From contig CM060890.1 in assembly GCA_030762935.1 (NCBI GenBank), positions 153,856,129-153,920,128 of the forward strand: DNA of 64,000 nt, written 5' to 3'. The notes beneath the pieces were generated by a model that did not search any database, was not told where the DNA came from, and saw only the letters and a list, made by a program, of their open reading frames with translations. The position numbers and the translations under genes are program-made. The stretch comes from Hymenopus coronatus (lineage: Eukaryota; Arthropoda; Insecta; Mantodea; Hymenopodidae). Below, piece by piece: positions 10,576 to 21,019 of the stretch (position 1 is its first letter; each line of letters opens with the position of its first letter).

Positions 10576-12733
10576 TCTAGAGAAGTAAAAATGTGTGGAC
10601 AGGCTGTATACCTGTGGCAGGGGTTTTGTTAAGGGATATATTTTTATAAACAATTTGTATAAGATCAAAGCGACTAGTATGAAGTAATCATGAATTGAAT
10701 ATTTTTAAAAATAATTTTAGGTAGATTAAGATGTGGTAATTGGAATTAAAATTGTATTTTGATGTTTTACTATTTCTTTTTACATTTTCTTTTAGCATAG
10801 GTAAGGACTCCTAAACACTTTTAATGTCTGATAACTACCAATCGACAGACATGCACAGCTGCAGTATGTGGATATCCAGATGTATATTGTTTCTGCAAGT
10901 ATTGGGTTCCCATCCTATATCCACATGGTGCTGCCATATCCAACTCCTGTGTGCAAACAAACAATTAATTGACGTGATAGTTGGTTAAATTATGAAGTCT
11001 GTGACTTAATGCATTAGGGTATGTCATCTCAAAAAAGGGGAGAGATCACCTTGCTGGGAAACAGTAGTGTTGCCAGAGGTTAGAGCAACACCAGCAGATC
11101 TGTCATTCAAATTCCAACTATGGCATTCAAGTTTTTGGTGTGGCTTTACCCATACAACCAAACTGATTAGATTTATTTTTTTCTCTTTGCGCCAGACCCT
11201 AGCAAATGCCAATTTTTATTATTTGCTTTTGTAAATGTTCTGATCTGTAATTTTCATTTATCATTTCCTTCTTTTTAATCTTGCCCTGCTTTGGACCAGT
11301 CAACCATGCCATACTGTGATTTATGATTATTTGGTTTTTGCCAGACATCTAATCAACAGTATTTCTTTGTAAGTCCCTCACGGGGAAGACCAAAATAAAC
11401 ACAAAATAAGGAGGCATATTTTACTCTATTCACAGTTATCTAGCATGAAAGAAAACGGCTTTGTGATGGAAGCAAAAGAGAATATTTTAGAGAATATCAA
11501 TTTTAGATTCCATTATTGAGTAAGTGGTTAGAGGTTCTGCGACCACCTGATGGACTTGATTTGACGTTATGCTTGCCTTGTAATGGAAGTGCTCCCTATT
11601 GATTAGAAGAAATTTCTCATTTGCATGTCATTAAATTTCTGTTTTCTTTAAGAACTGATACATTTTATGTTCAACTTAGTATGTTTACAATAGGAATCTT
11701 TACAATAGGATCAAAATTGTTGAAATACTTGGTCTCTGCTATTTTTTATAACTATTAGCAACATTTTCTATGCTTACTTTATTTCCAAAATTGACAGCAG
11801 TTTTATGGTTGTAGTTTTGTTAAAGTGTGTAGTATTCAAAGTTAAATCAGATTGAAAAACTTCATTGGAATTTTCAAGACGAACTCTTAGTGATGATTAG
11901 AGGCAAGAAGTTTTGTTTTTAATGATAGATAACAAAAAATGTTTGAACTACAAAATCACAATTATCACAATGAATTACAAAAACAAAAGTTTTGTATGCA
12001 TTTGGCATCTTATTCTTTTGCAAATATTTTAAATGATAGTCTCTTTGTTTGTTTTTTTAGCTATAAATGAATATTGGGTCTTTAACTTGAATTAAAAGAT
12101 GTGCATTTATTTCAATTTAAAATAAATAAAACTTTAATTTAATTATGTCTTCATATCATGAAGTTAAGAGGCTGTGAAATAAAGTTTAGAATTTCAATGA
12201 AAGGAAGTTAGCAGTTAATTAAAATAAGGTACCAAAGAACAAAAAGTCTGTTTCTGAAAATTGCAAGCTGATAACAAAATCAGTATTATTTCAATTTAAA
12301 GAAAAACTGGTAGTGCACCTTATTTTTTGTTTATTTGCTGAGAATCAGATGTGAAATATTAGAGAATAGTAACTTTGGAAGCAGAGTAAGTGTGCTTGTA
12401 GCACGTGTGGATCCAAATTTTAGAGATAAAGTAGAAGTCAATTTAAAAATTTGCTGCTCTACAACTATAAATTGAATTTTATTTTGGCAAAAGAAACTGA
12501 TGGAATAATAACAATAGCTGCTTTAGATAATTTGTTTGAGCATTCAGGTCTGGTTACTAAGTACAAGTATTTACAGATGATGTAATGGCAGCACATAATT
12601 AACTAAATGCATTGAGAAATAGTTGCATTAATTCTGATTTGCTACTTGGTTACAAAGAACTTTGGGTTAATCCATGGTGGACAAGGTAACAAATTAAATG
12701 TAATAACAATATTCTTAGCATTGAAAGCAAACA
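10576..12733. other. AT-rich DNA, no recognised gene; one repeat segment
   Basis: Bases 11020-11215 begin AGGGTATGTCATCTCAAAA, then GATCACCTTGCTGGGAAAC. They resemble 13965-14060, which begins GGGGTATGCCATATCAAAA, then GATCACCTTG and ACTGGGAAAC. This is another dispersed family, possibly a SINE. The rest is AT-rich with short frames only. I found no splice-consistent exon series, RNA gene or transposase signature. Confidence 0.5.
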
Positions 12734-13019
12734 GTGAGTCTTACTATGTTTCTGTGAAAAGTCTCTTTGGTCAGTGATATTAAATCTGAGATTTTATCTA
12801 AATATAACTTAGTTGTAACAGATAAAAGGTGAGACTTACTATGTTTCTGTGAAAAGTCTCTTTGGTCAGTGATATTAAATCTGAGATTTTATCTAAATAT
12901 AACTTAGTTGTAACAGATAAAAGGTGAGACTTACTATGTTTCTGTGAAAAGTCTCTTTGGTCAGTGATATTAAATCTGAGATTTTATCTAAATATAACTT
13001 AGTTGTAACAGATAAAAGG
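12734..13019. repeat. 95-bp unit in three tandem copies
   Basis: Three nearly identical 95-bp copies start with GTGAG(T/A)CTTACTATGTTTC and end with AGTTGTAACAGATAAAAG, at about 12734, 12829 and 12924. Near-identity implies recent triplication. The third copy ends exactly where a SINE fragment begins at 13020. Confidence 0.93.
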
Positions 13020-13172
13020 AATGCTTAGTATGACTTCCTTCGCAAGGGAAGTTGGTCCCATTTTGTAGATTTATGGTACTTAAAAGAACCTCAAGCCTAA
13101 TAAAAAGGCCTCTGAGCAAAATGAGAATAGAGTTAAAGATCATCCATAAATAAAATACCATTTCAATTTTTT
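13020..13172 (+). mobile_element. 5'-truncated SINE, same family as the copy at 33.4 kb
   Basis: The sequence parallels 33470-33665: AATGCTTAGTATGACTTCC, AAGGGAAGTTGGTCCC, GTAGATTTATGGTACTTAAA, AGAACCTCAAGCCTAATAAA, CTCTGAGCAAAATGAG and CATCCATAAATAAAATACC. The tRNA-like head is missing. The two copies differ at many positions, mostly towards A and T here, so this one is older or more decayed. Confidence 0.8.
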
Positions 13173-13958
13173 ACAGATAGAAGGACAACTACCAAAAATT
13201 GAAAAGCTTGTATGTTGCAGTTTGGTGATGTTTGATTCTATTCATGATATTGAATTGAAATAAAAATGTTTTGAATTTGGAAATAAGGGGTTTTAATATT
13301 AATCTTCCTTTATCACTGTTAATGATAAAATGGATTAAATGATTCCAATTAAAAAGATGTGTTGATCGAATAAAGGCTGCTGTGTTCAATCATATCTCTG
13401 TCACATAATTTGTCATTAATTCTGCCCAAAAATTATGGCAAAGATAATGTAAATTTTTTAAATAATTTTCAACACAAAATGTTGCCTGAGATGATGGAGC
13501 TACTCTGGTGAAATGCTCTTTAACCTGATTTCTAATAAGCAGTGCTTGCATTCTCATGACATGTCATCTTATTGCATCATAGGCAAGATTTTGTGTTAAG
13601 TATTCTACATAAATTTGTATTTATTTTGTGCTAAATGCTGGGTAGAATTGATCAGTAATGATATGATTGAAATGAAAATTGACAGGTAACTAAAGTAACA
13701 TTACTGCTAAAATCCCTTATTTCCAAATTCAAAACCTTTTATTTCCAATCAAAATCATGAATATAATCAAATATTACTTTTAAATTACAACTAAAACAAA
13801 ACTAAATTGCAACATGTAACAAGTTGTGACTATTTTGATATTCTACTTCTATCTGTTACAAGTAAGTCATATATAGAGAATTTAGTTCTTGAATTTAAAT
13901 TAAGGTAGTAAATAATAAAAATACTTGGTTAAAAGATAATTAAAAGAATAAGTCGCCA
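13173..13958. other. AT-rich DNA with no recognised gene
   Basis: About 0.8 kb of AT-rich, unique-looking sequence between two SINE-like segments. A minus-strand frame at 13189-13389 has no recognisable domain. Nothing else could be supported. Confidence 0.5.
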
Positions 13959-14160
13959 TTGGGGTATGCCATATCAAAATAATTTGGGATCACCTTGTGG
14001 TTTACTGGGAAACATGTGAGCTAGTTGAATTTAATGCTCTGCTGGCAAGTTGCCCTGTTAGCTCATGCAGATCCATGGTTCAAACCCCAGCTGCAGCGTT
14101 GAATTTTTTAGTCTGACTCCACCTATCTAGCTTGTGTCCTACACACAACTTGTGTGAAAA
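13959..14160 (+). mobile_element. Possible SINE-like repeat with a B-box-like motif, abutting the 74-bp satellite
   Basis: The segment has GGGGTATGCCATATCAAAA, GGGATCACCTTG and CATGGTTCAAACCCCAGCT, the last close to a polymerase III B box. Its first part is shared with 11020-11100. The end, CTTGTGTCCTACACACAAC then GAAAAAACAATTAACATGAT, resembles part of the 74-bp satellite unit (GTCCTACATATGGAAAAACA then ATTAACATGATG) and continues directly into that array. The A box is not convincing, so the SINE assignment is tentative. Confidence 0.4.
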
Positions 14161-14466
14161 AACAATTAACATGATGCTATACTTGCCAGCATGTGTAGGC
14201 ATCTGCTTATAAGTGATAGTACTGCATATGGAAAAACAATTAACATGAAACTATACTTGCTAGCATGTGTAGGCATCTGCTTATAAGTGATAGTCCTACA
14301 TATGGAAAAACAATTAACATGATGCTATACTTGCTAGCATGTGTAGGCATCTGCTTATAAGTGTCAGTCCTACATATGGAAGAACAACTAACATGATCCT
14401 ATACTGCTAGCATGTGTAGGCATCCGCTTATAAGTGTCAGTCCTACATATGGAACAACAATTAACA

Positions 14467-14994
14467 ATTCAATTCAATTTTTTATTCACCGAGGATATAC
14501 AATTTGTACATATGGCTTCGTCAAGACTTACAACTAATTATTACAAGATATATAAATATACAATATACAGGTGTTACAGAATACAGTTAAGTAGTTAAAT
14601 ATCTAAGTTAAGAAATTCATTTATGCTATAAAATTTGTGTTTTAATAACCATTTATACATCTTAGATTTAAAGATTTTTCCTGGCACAGCTTATAAAGAT
14701 TTGGGTATCTTATTATATAAAATTATTCCCTTGTGCGATACACTATTGAGAGTTTTATTAAGTCGATGATACTGTAGATGTGTTGCTTTAGCTGTTCGGG
14801 TATTATGGGCATGATAATCCTTGTTTCTCTTAAAACATTCCATATTATTATGAATGAAGGAGACAGTTTCTAGGATATATATATACATGGTAGAGGGAGT
14901 ATGTTAAGCTCTTCAAAGATAGGTTTACTTGGAGCATGGGGTGGTTCCTGATTCATTATTCCATATATTTTCTTTTGTATTTTAAATAGACTGA
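14467..14994 (-). mobile_element. 5'-truncated CR1-like LINE 3' end, copy A
   Basis: On the minus strand the fragment encodes the last part of a LINE ORF2. Landmarks are APSKPIFEELNILP in the copy at 16.9 kb, and here IYILETVSFIHNNMECFKRN, NKTLNSVSHKGIILYNKIP. The plus-strand element at 20298-24279 has the counterparts LPLPCIYILETVSFIHDN and SLNSVSHKGVNLYNKLPD, so they are relatives but not the same subfamily. The 3' tail reads GAATAAAAAATTGAATTGAA, a short AATTG repeat. Satellite sequence flanks it on both sides: AATTAACA before and TGATGCTATA after. Confidence 0.85.
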
Positions 14995-16468
14995 TGCTAT
15001 AATTGCTAGTATCTGTAGGCATCTGCTTTTAGTGATAGTCCTACATATGGAAAAACAATTAACATGATGCTATACTTGCCAGCATGTGTAGGCATCTGCT
15101 TCTAAGTGTCAGTCCTACATATGGAAAAACAATTAACATGATGCTATACTTGCTAGTATCTGTAGCCATCTGCTTATAAGCGATAGTCCTACATATGGGA
15201 AAACAATTAACATGATGCTATACTTGCTAGTATCTGTAGCCATCTGCTTATAAGCGATAGTCCTACATAAGGGGAAAACAATTAACATGATGTTATACTT
15301 GCTAGTATCTGTAGGCATCTGCTTATAAGTGTCAGTCCTACATATGGAAAAACAATTAACACGATCTTATACTTGCTAGCATCTATAGGCATCTGCTTAT
15401 AAGTGTCAGTCCTACATATGGAAAAACAATTAACACGATCCTATACTTGCTAGCATCTGTAGGCATGTGCTTATAAGTGTCAGTCCTACATATGGAAAAA
15501 CAATTAACATGGTGTTATACTTGCTAGCATCTGTAGGCATCTATTTATAAGTGTCAGTCCTACATATGGAAAAACAATTAACATGATCCTATACTGCTAG
15601 CATCTGTAGGCATCTGCTTATAAGTGACAGTCCTACGTATGGAAAAACAATTAACATGATGCTATACTTGCTAGTATCCTTAGGCATCTGCTTATAAGTG
15701 TCAGTCCTACATATGGAAAAACAATTAACACGATCCTATACTTGATAGCATCTATATGCATCTGCTTATAAGTGTCAGTCCTACATATGGAAAAACAATT
15801 AACACAATCCTATACCTGCTAGCATCTGTAGGCATGTGCTTATAAGTGTCACTCCTACATATGGAAAAACAATTAACATGGTGTTATACTTGCTAGCATC
15901 TGTAACAATCTGCTTATAAGTGTCAGTCCTACATATGGAAAAACAATTAACATGATCCTATGCTGCTAGCATCTGTAGGCATCTGCTTATAAGTGACAGG
16001 CCTACGTATGGAAAAACAATTAACATGATGTTATACTTGCTAGCATGTGTAGGCATCTGCTTATAAGTGTCGGTCCTGCATATGGAAAAACAATTTACAT
16101 GATGCTATAATTGCCAGCATGTGTAGGCATCTGCTTATAAGTGATAGTCCTGCATATGGAAAAACAATTAACATGATGCTATACTTGCTAGCATGTGTAG
16201 GCATCTGCTTATAAGTGATAGTCCTGCATATGGAAAAACAATTAACATGATGCTATACTTGCTAGCATGTGTAGGCATCTGCTTATAAGTGATAGTCCTA
16301 CATATGGAAAAACAATTAACATGATGCTATACTTGCTAGCATGTGTAGGCATCTGCTTATAAGTGTCAGTCCTACATATGGAAGAACAACTAACATGATC
16401 CTATACTGCTAGCATGTGTAGGCATCCGCTTATAAGTGTCAGTCCTACATATGGAACAACAATTAACA

Positions 16469-16994
16469 ATTCAATTCAATTTTTTATTCACCGAGGATAT
16501 ACAATTTGTACATATGGCTTCGTCAAGACTTACAACTAATTATTACAAGATATATAAATATACAGTATACAGGTGTTACAGAATACAGTTAAGTAGTTAA
16601 ATATCTAAGTTAAGAAATTCATTTATGCTATAAAATTTGTGTTTTAATAACCATTTATACATCTTAGAATTAAAGATGTTTCCTGGCACAGCTTTTAAAG
16701 ATTTGGGTATCTTATTATATAAAATTATTCCTTTGTGGGATACACTATTGAGAGTTTTATTAAGTCGATGACACTGTAGATGTGTTGCTTCAGCTGTTCA
16801 GGTATTATGGGCATGATAATCCTTGTTTCTCTTAAAACATTCCATATTATTATGAATGAAGCAGACTGTTTCTAGGATATATATACATGGTAGAGGGAGT
16901 ATGTTAAGCTCTTCAAAGATAGGTTTACTTGGAGCATGGGGTGGTTCCTGATTCATTATTCTTAATATTTTCTTTTGTATTTTAAATAGAATGA
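16469..16994 (-). mobile_element. 5'-truncated CR1-like LINE 3' end, copy B (duplicate of copy A)
   Basis: Nearly identical to 14467-14994, with the same 5' truncation point, the same AATTG tail and the same flanking satellite variants. The left-flanking unit is shared, including the odd GAAGAACAACTAACATGATC. Corresponding bases are offset by 2002 bp on the left and 2000 bp on the right. The frame at 16798-17022 fuses satellite-encoded residues to KIQKKILRIMNQEPPHAPSK. This copy therefore arose by duplication of satellite plus insertion, not by a second transposition. Confidence 0.88.
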
Positions 16995-19900
16995 TGCTAT
17001 AACTGCTAGTATCTGTAGGCATCTGCTTCTAGTGATAGTCCTACAAGTGGTAAAAAAATTAACATGATGCTATACTTGCCAGCATGTGTAGGCATCTGCT
17101 TCTAAGTGTCAGTCCTATATATGGAAAAACAATTAACATGATGCTATACTTGCTAGTATCTGTAGCCATGTGCTTATAAGTGTCAGTCCTACATATGGGA
17201 AAACAATTAACATGATGCTACACTTGCTAGTATCTGTAGGCATCTGCTTATATGTGTCAGTCCTACATATGGAAAAACAATTAACACGATCCTATACTAG
17301 CTAGCATCTATAGGCATCTGCTTATAAGTGTCAGTCCTACATATGGAAAAACAATTAACACGATCCTATACTTGCTAGCATCTGTACGCATCTGCTTATA
17401 AGTGTCAGTCCTACATATGGAAAAACAATTAACATGGTGCTATACTTGCGAGCATCTGTAGGCATCTGCTTAAAAGTGTCAGTGCTACATATGGAAAAAC
17501 AATTAACATGATGGTATACTTGCTAGCATCTGTAGGCATCTCCTTATAAGTGTCAGTCCTACATATGGAAAACCAATTAACATGATCCTATACTGCTAGC
17601 ATCTGTAGGCATCTGCTTATAAGTGTCAGTCCTACATATGGAAAAATAATTAACATGATGCTATACTTGCTAGCATGTGTAGGCATATGCTTATAAGTGT
17701 CAGTCCTACGTATGGAAAAACAATTAACATGATGCAGTACTTGCTAGCATGTGTAGGCAAATGCTTATAAGTGTCAGTCCTGCATATGGAAAAACAATTT
17801 ACATGATGCTATACTTGTTAGCATGTGTAGGCATCTGCTTATAAGTGATAGTCCTGCATATGGAAAAACCAATAACATGATGCTATACTTGCCAGCATGT
17901 GCAGGCATCTGCTTATAAGTGATATTCCTACTTATGGAAAAGCAATTAACACGATCCTATACTGCTGGCCTCTGTAGGCGTCTGCTTATAAGTGTCAGTC
18001 CTACGAAGGGAAAAACGATTAACATGATGCTATACTTGGTAGCATGTGTAGGCATCTGCTTATAAGTGATAGTCCTGCATATGGAAAAACAATTAACATG
18101 ATGCTATACTTGCCCGCATGTGTAGGCATCTGCTTATAAGTGTCAGTCCTATATATGGAAAAACAATTAACATGATGCTATACTTGCTAGTATCTGTAGG
18201 CATCTGCCTATAAATGACAGTCCTACATATGGAAAAACAATTAACACGATCCTATACTTGCTAGCATCTGTAGACATCTGCTTATAAGTGTCAGTCTTAC
18301 ATATGGAAAAAACAATTAACATGATCCTATACTGCTAGCATCTGTAGGCATCTGCTTATAAGTGTCAGTCCTATGTATGGAAAAACAATTAACATTATGC
18401 TATACTTGCCAGCATATGTAGGCATCTGCTTATCAGTGATAGTCCTGCATATGGAAAAACAATTAACATGATGCTGTAGCCATCTGCTTATAAGTGTCAG
18501 TCCTACATATGGAAAAGCAATTAACACGATCCTATATTTGCTAGCATCTGTTGGCATCTGCTTATAAGTGTAAGTCCCTCATATGGAAAAACAATTAATA
18601 TGGTGCTATACTTGCTAGCATCTGTAGGCATCTGTATATAAGTGTCAGTCCTACATATGGAAAAACAATTAACATGATCCTATACTGCTAGCATCTGTAG
18701 GCATCTGCTTATAAGTGTCAGTCCTACATATGGATAAACAGTTAACATGATGCTATACTTGCCAGCATGTGTAGGCATCTGCTTATCAGTGATAGTCCTG
18801 CATATGGAAAAACAATTAACATGATGCTATACTTGCTAGTATCTTTAGCCATCTGCTTATAAGTGTCAGTCCTACATATGGAAAAGCAATTAACACGATC
18901 CTATATTTGCTAGCATCTGTAGGCATCTGCTTATAAGTGTCAGTCCCTCATATGGAAAAACAATTAACATGGTGCTATACTTGCTAGCATCTGTAGGCAT
19001 CTGTATATAAGTGTCAGTCCTACATATGGAAAAACAATTAACATGATCCTATACTGCTAGCATCTGTAGGCATCTGCTTATAAGTGTCAGTCCTACATAT
19101 GGAAAAACAGTTAACATGATGCTATACTTGCTAGCATGTGTAGGCATCTGCTTATAAGTGTCAGTCCTGCATATGGGAAAACAATGTACATGATGCTATA
19201 CTTGATAGTATCTGTTGGAATCTGCTTATAAGTGATAGTCCTTAATATGGAAAAACAATTAACATGATGTTATAGTTGCTAGTATCTGTAGCCATCTGCT
19301 TATAAGTGATAGTCCAACATATGGAAAAACAATTAACATGATGTTATACTTGCTAGTATCTGTAGGCATCTGCTTATAAGTGATAGTCCAACATATGGAA
19401 AAACAATTAACATGTTGCTATACTTGCTAGCATGTGTAGGCATCTGCTTATAAGTGATAGTCCTACATATTGGAAAACAATTAACATGATGCTATACTTG
19501 CTAGTATCTGTAGGCATCTGCTTATAAGTGTCAGTCTTACATATGGAAAAACAATTAACACGATCCTATACTTGCTAGCATCTATAGGCATCTGCTTATA
19601 AGTGTCAGTCCTACATATGGAAAAACAATTAACATGATCCTATACTTGCTAGCATCTGTAGGCATGTGCTTATAAGTGTGAGTCCTATATATGGAAAAAC
19701 AATTAACTTGGTGTTATACTTGCTAGCATCTGTAGGCGTCTGCTTATAAGTGTCAGTCCTACTTATGGAAAAACAATTAACATGATGCTATACTACTAGC
19801 ATGTGTAGGCATCTGCTTATAAGTGTCAGTCCTGCATATGGAAAAACAATTTTATGACCCTATACTTGCTAGCATGTGTAGGTATCTGCTTATAAGTGAT

Positions 19901-20297
19901 AGTCCTGTATATGGAAAAACAATTAGCATGATGCTATACTTGCCAGCATGTGTAGGCATCTGCTTATAAGTGATAGTCCTGCATATGGAAAAACAATTAA
20001 CATGATGCTATACTTGCTAGTATCTGTAGGCATCTGCTTATAAGTGATAGTCCTGCATATGGAAAAACAATTAACATGATGCTATACTTGCTAGTATCTG
20101 TAGGCATCTGCTTATAAGTGATAGTCCTGCATATGGAAAAAGAATTAACATGATGCAATACTTGCCAGCATGTGTAGGCATCTGCTTCTAAGTGATAGTC
20201 CTGCATATGGAAAAACAATTTACATGATGCTATACTTGCTATCATGTGTAGGCATCTGCTTATAAGTGATAATCCTGCATATGGAAAAACAATTAAC

Positions 20298-20923
20298 ACG
20301 TGTATTGGAGTCGAAAAATAGTCCGGAGGTGCGTATGAAAAATCGGTTTGAAGTAATGAGTAACGACAAAATGAATGAAGGAAACTGCAAAACTCTGGAT
20401 GTTAAGCGCAACAAAGTTAGCAATTCACCGTAGGTTTTAGTAGTAGGGGACTCCATGCTAAAATTTTCAGGGCAGCAATGTAAAAACCGTGGATGTGACG
20501 TGAGATGTTTTCCTGGCATCAAGCTACGAGAATTGCAACACCAAATTGAGAGGACTAAAATGAAGGAAGAAGCACCAGACGTGCATGCGGGGACCAACGA
20601 TATAAAACCTGGTATGTGTGCAGAAGAAATTATGGGGGGATGCTATGGATCTTATAAACTATGTAAAGGCAGAAGTGCCGGATGTTAAGATTGTCATTAG
20701 TGGCGTTATAAGAAGACGTAATGTGACACAAAGAAAAGTGGCAAAAATAAACCAAGAACTAAACTGGCTGTGCTCCACTAAACAGTGTACTTTCGTGGAC
20801 GGAAATTTCTGGTTGGGAGAAAATGATATTGGAAGAGATGGGGTGCATTTTAACCATGTAGGCGCATATAATTTTGGAAATCTTATGTGTGCTGTTATTT
20901 CATCAGTGCTAAAGGGAAACTGA
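20298..20923 (+). pseudogene. LINE ORF1 with SGNH/GDSL-type esterase domain, disrupted
   Basis: Translation with one frame change gives the blocks of an SGNH hydrolase. The Ser block is VLVVGDSMLKFSG (GDS at 20446-20454). PGIKLRELQ follows, then the Asn block HAGTNDIKP (GTND at 20590-20601), IVISGVIRRR, and the Asp/His block RDGVHFNHVGAYNFG (Asp codon at 20837). An in-frame TAG at 20431-20433 precedes the domain. A one-base frameshift in the run of six G near 20634-20639 splits it. All catalytic-block residues are present. In CR1/L2-type LINEs such esterase domains lie in ORF1; their role in retrotransposition is not settled, though lipid or membrane association has been proposed. Confidence 0.85.
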
Positions 20924-21019
20924 CGAACTTTGTGGTGGATGACAACTCTACGAGAAGAAATACTAACCATGTCAACAAGAATGAAAATGCAGTAGCAGTA
21001 AACAAAGAAGTGAACCCAG

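Larger units (their letters stand above)
14161..20297. repeat. 74-bp satellite, main array (about 69 units plus two LINE insertions)
   Basis: Units of 74 bp carry CTATACTTGCTAGCATCTGT, AGGCATCTGCTTATAAGTG, then TCAGTCCTACATATGG or ATAGTCCTACATATGG, then AAAAACAATTAACATGATG. Two internal variants, GTGTCAG and GTGATAG, are interspersed, as are TAGCATGTG, TAGTATCTG and CCAGCATGTG versions. LINE fragments interrupt it at 14467-14994 and 16469-16994, and a large LINE at 20298 separates it from a continuation at 24280-24925. Minus-strand frames of up to 125 codons over the array are satellite artefacts. Confidence 0.95.

Noticed and set aside
11024..11212. Minus-strand 62-codon frame
   Set aside because: It covers a repeat segment shared with 13965-14060 and has no recognisable protein similarity.
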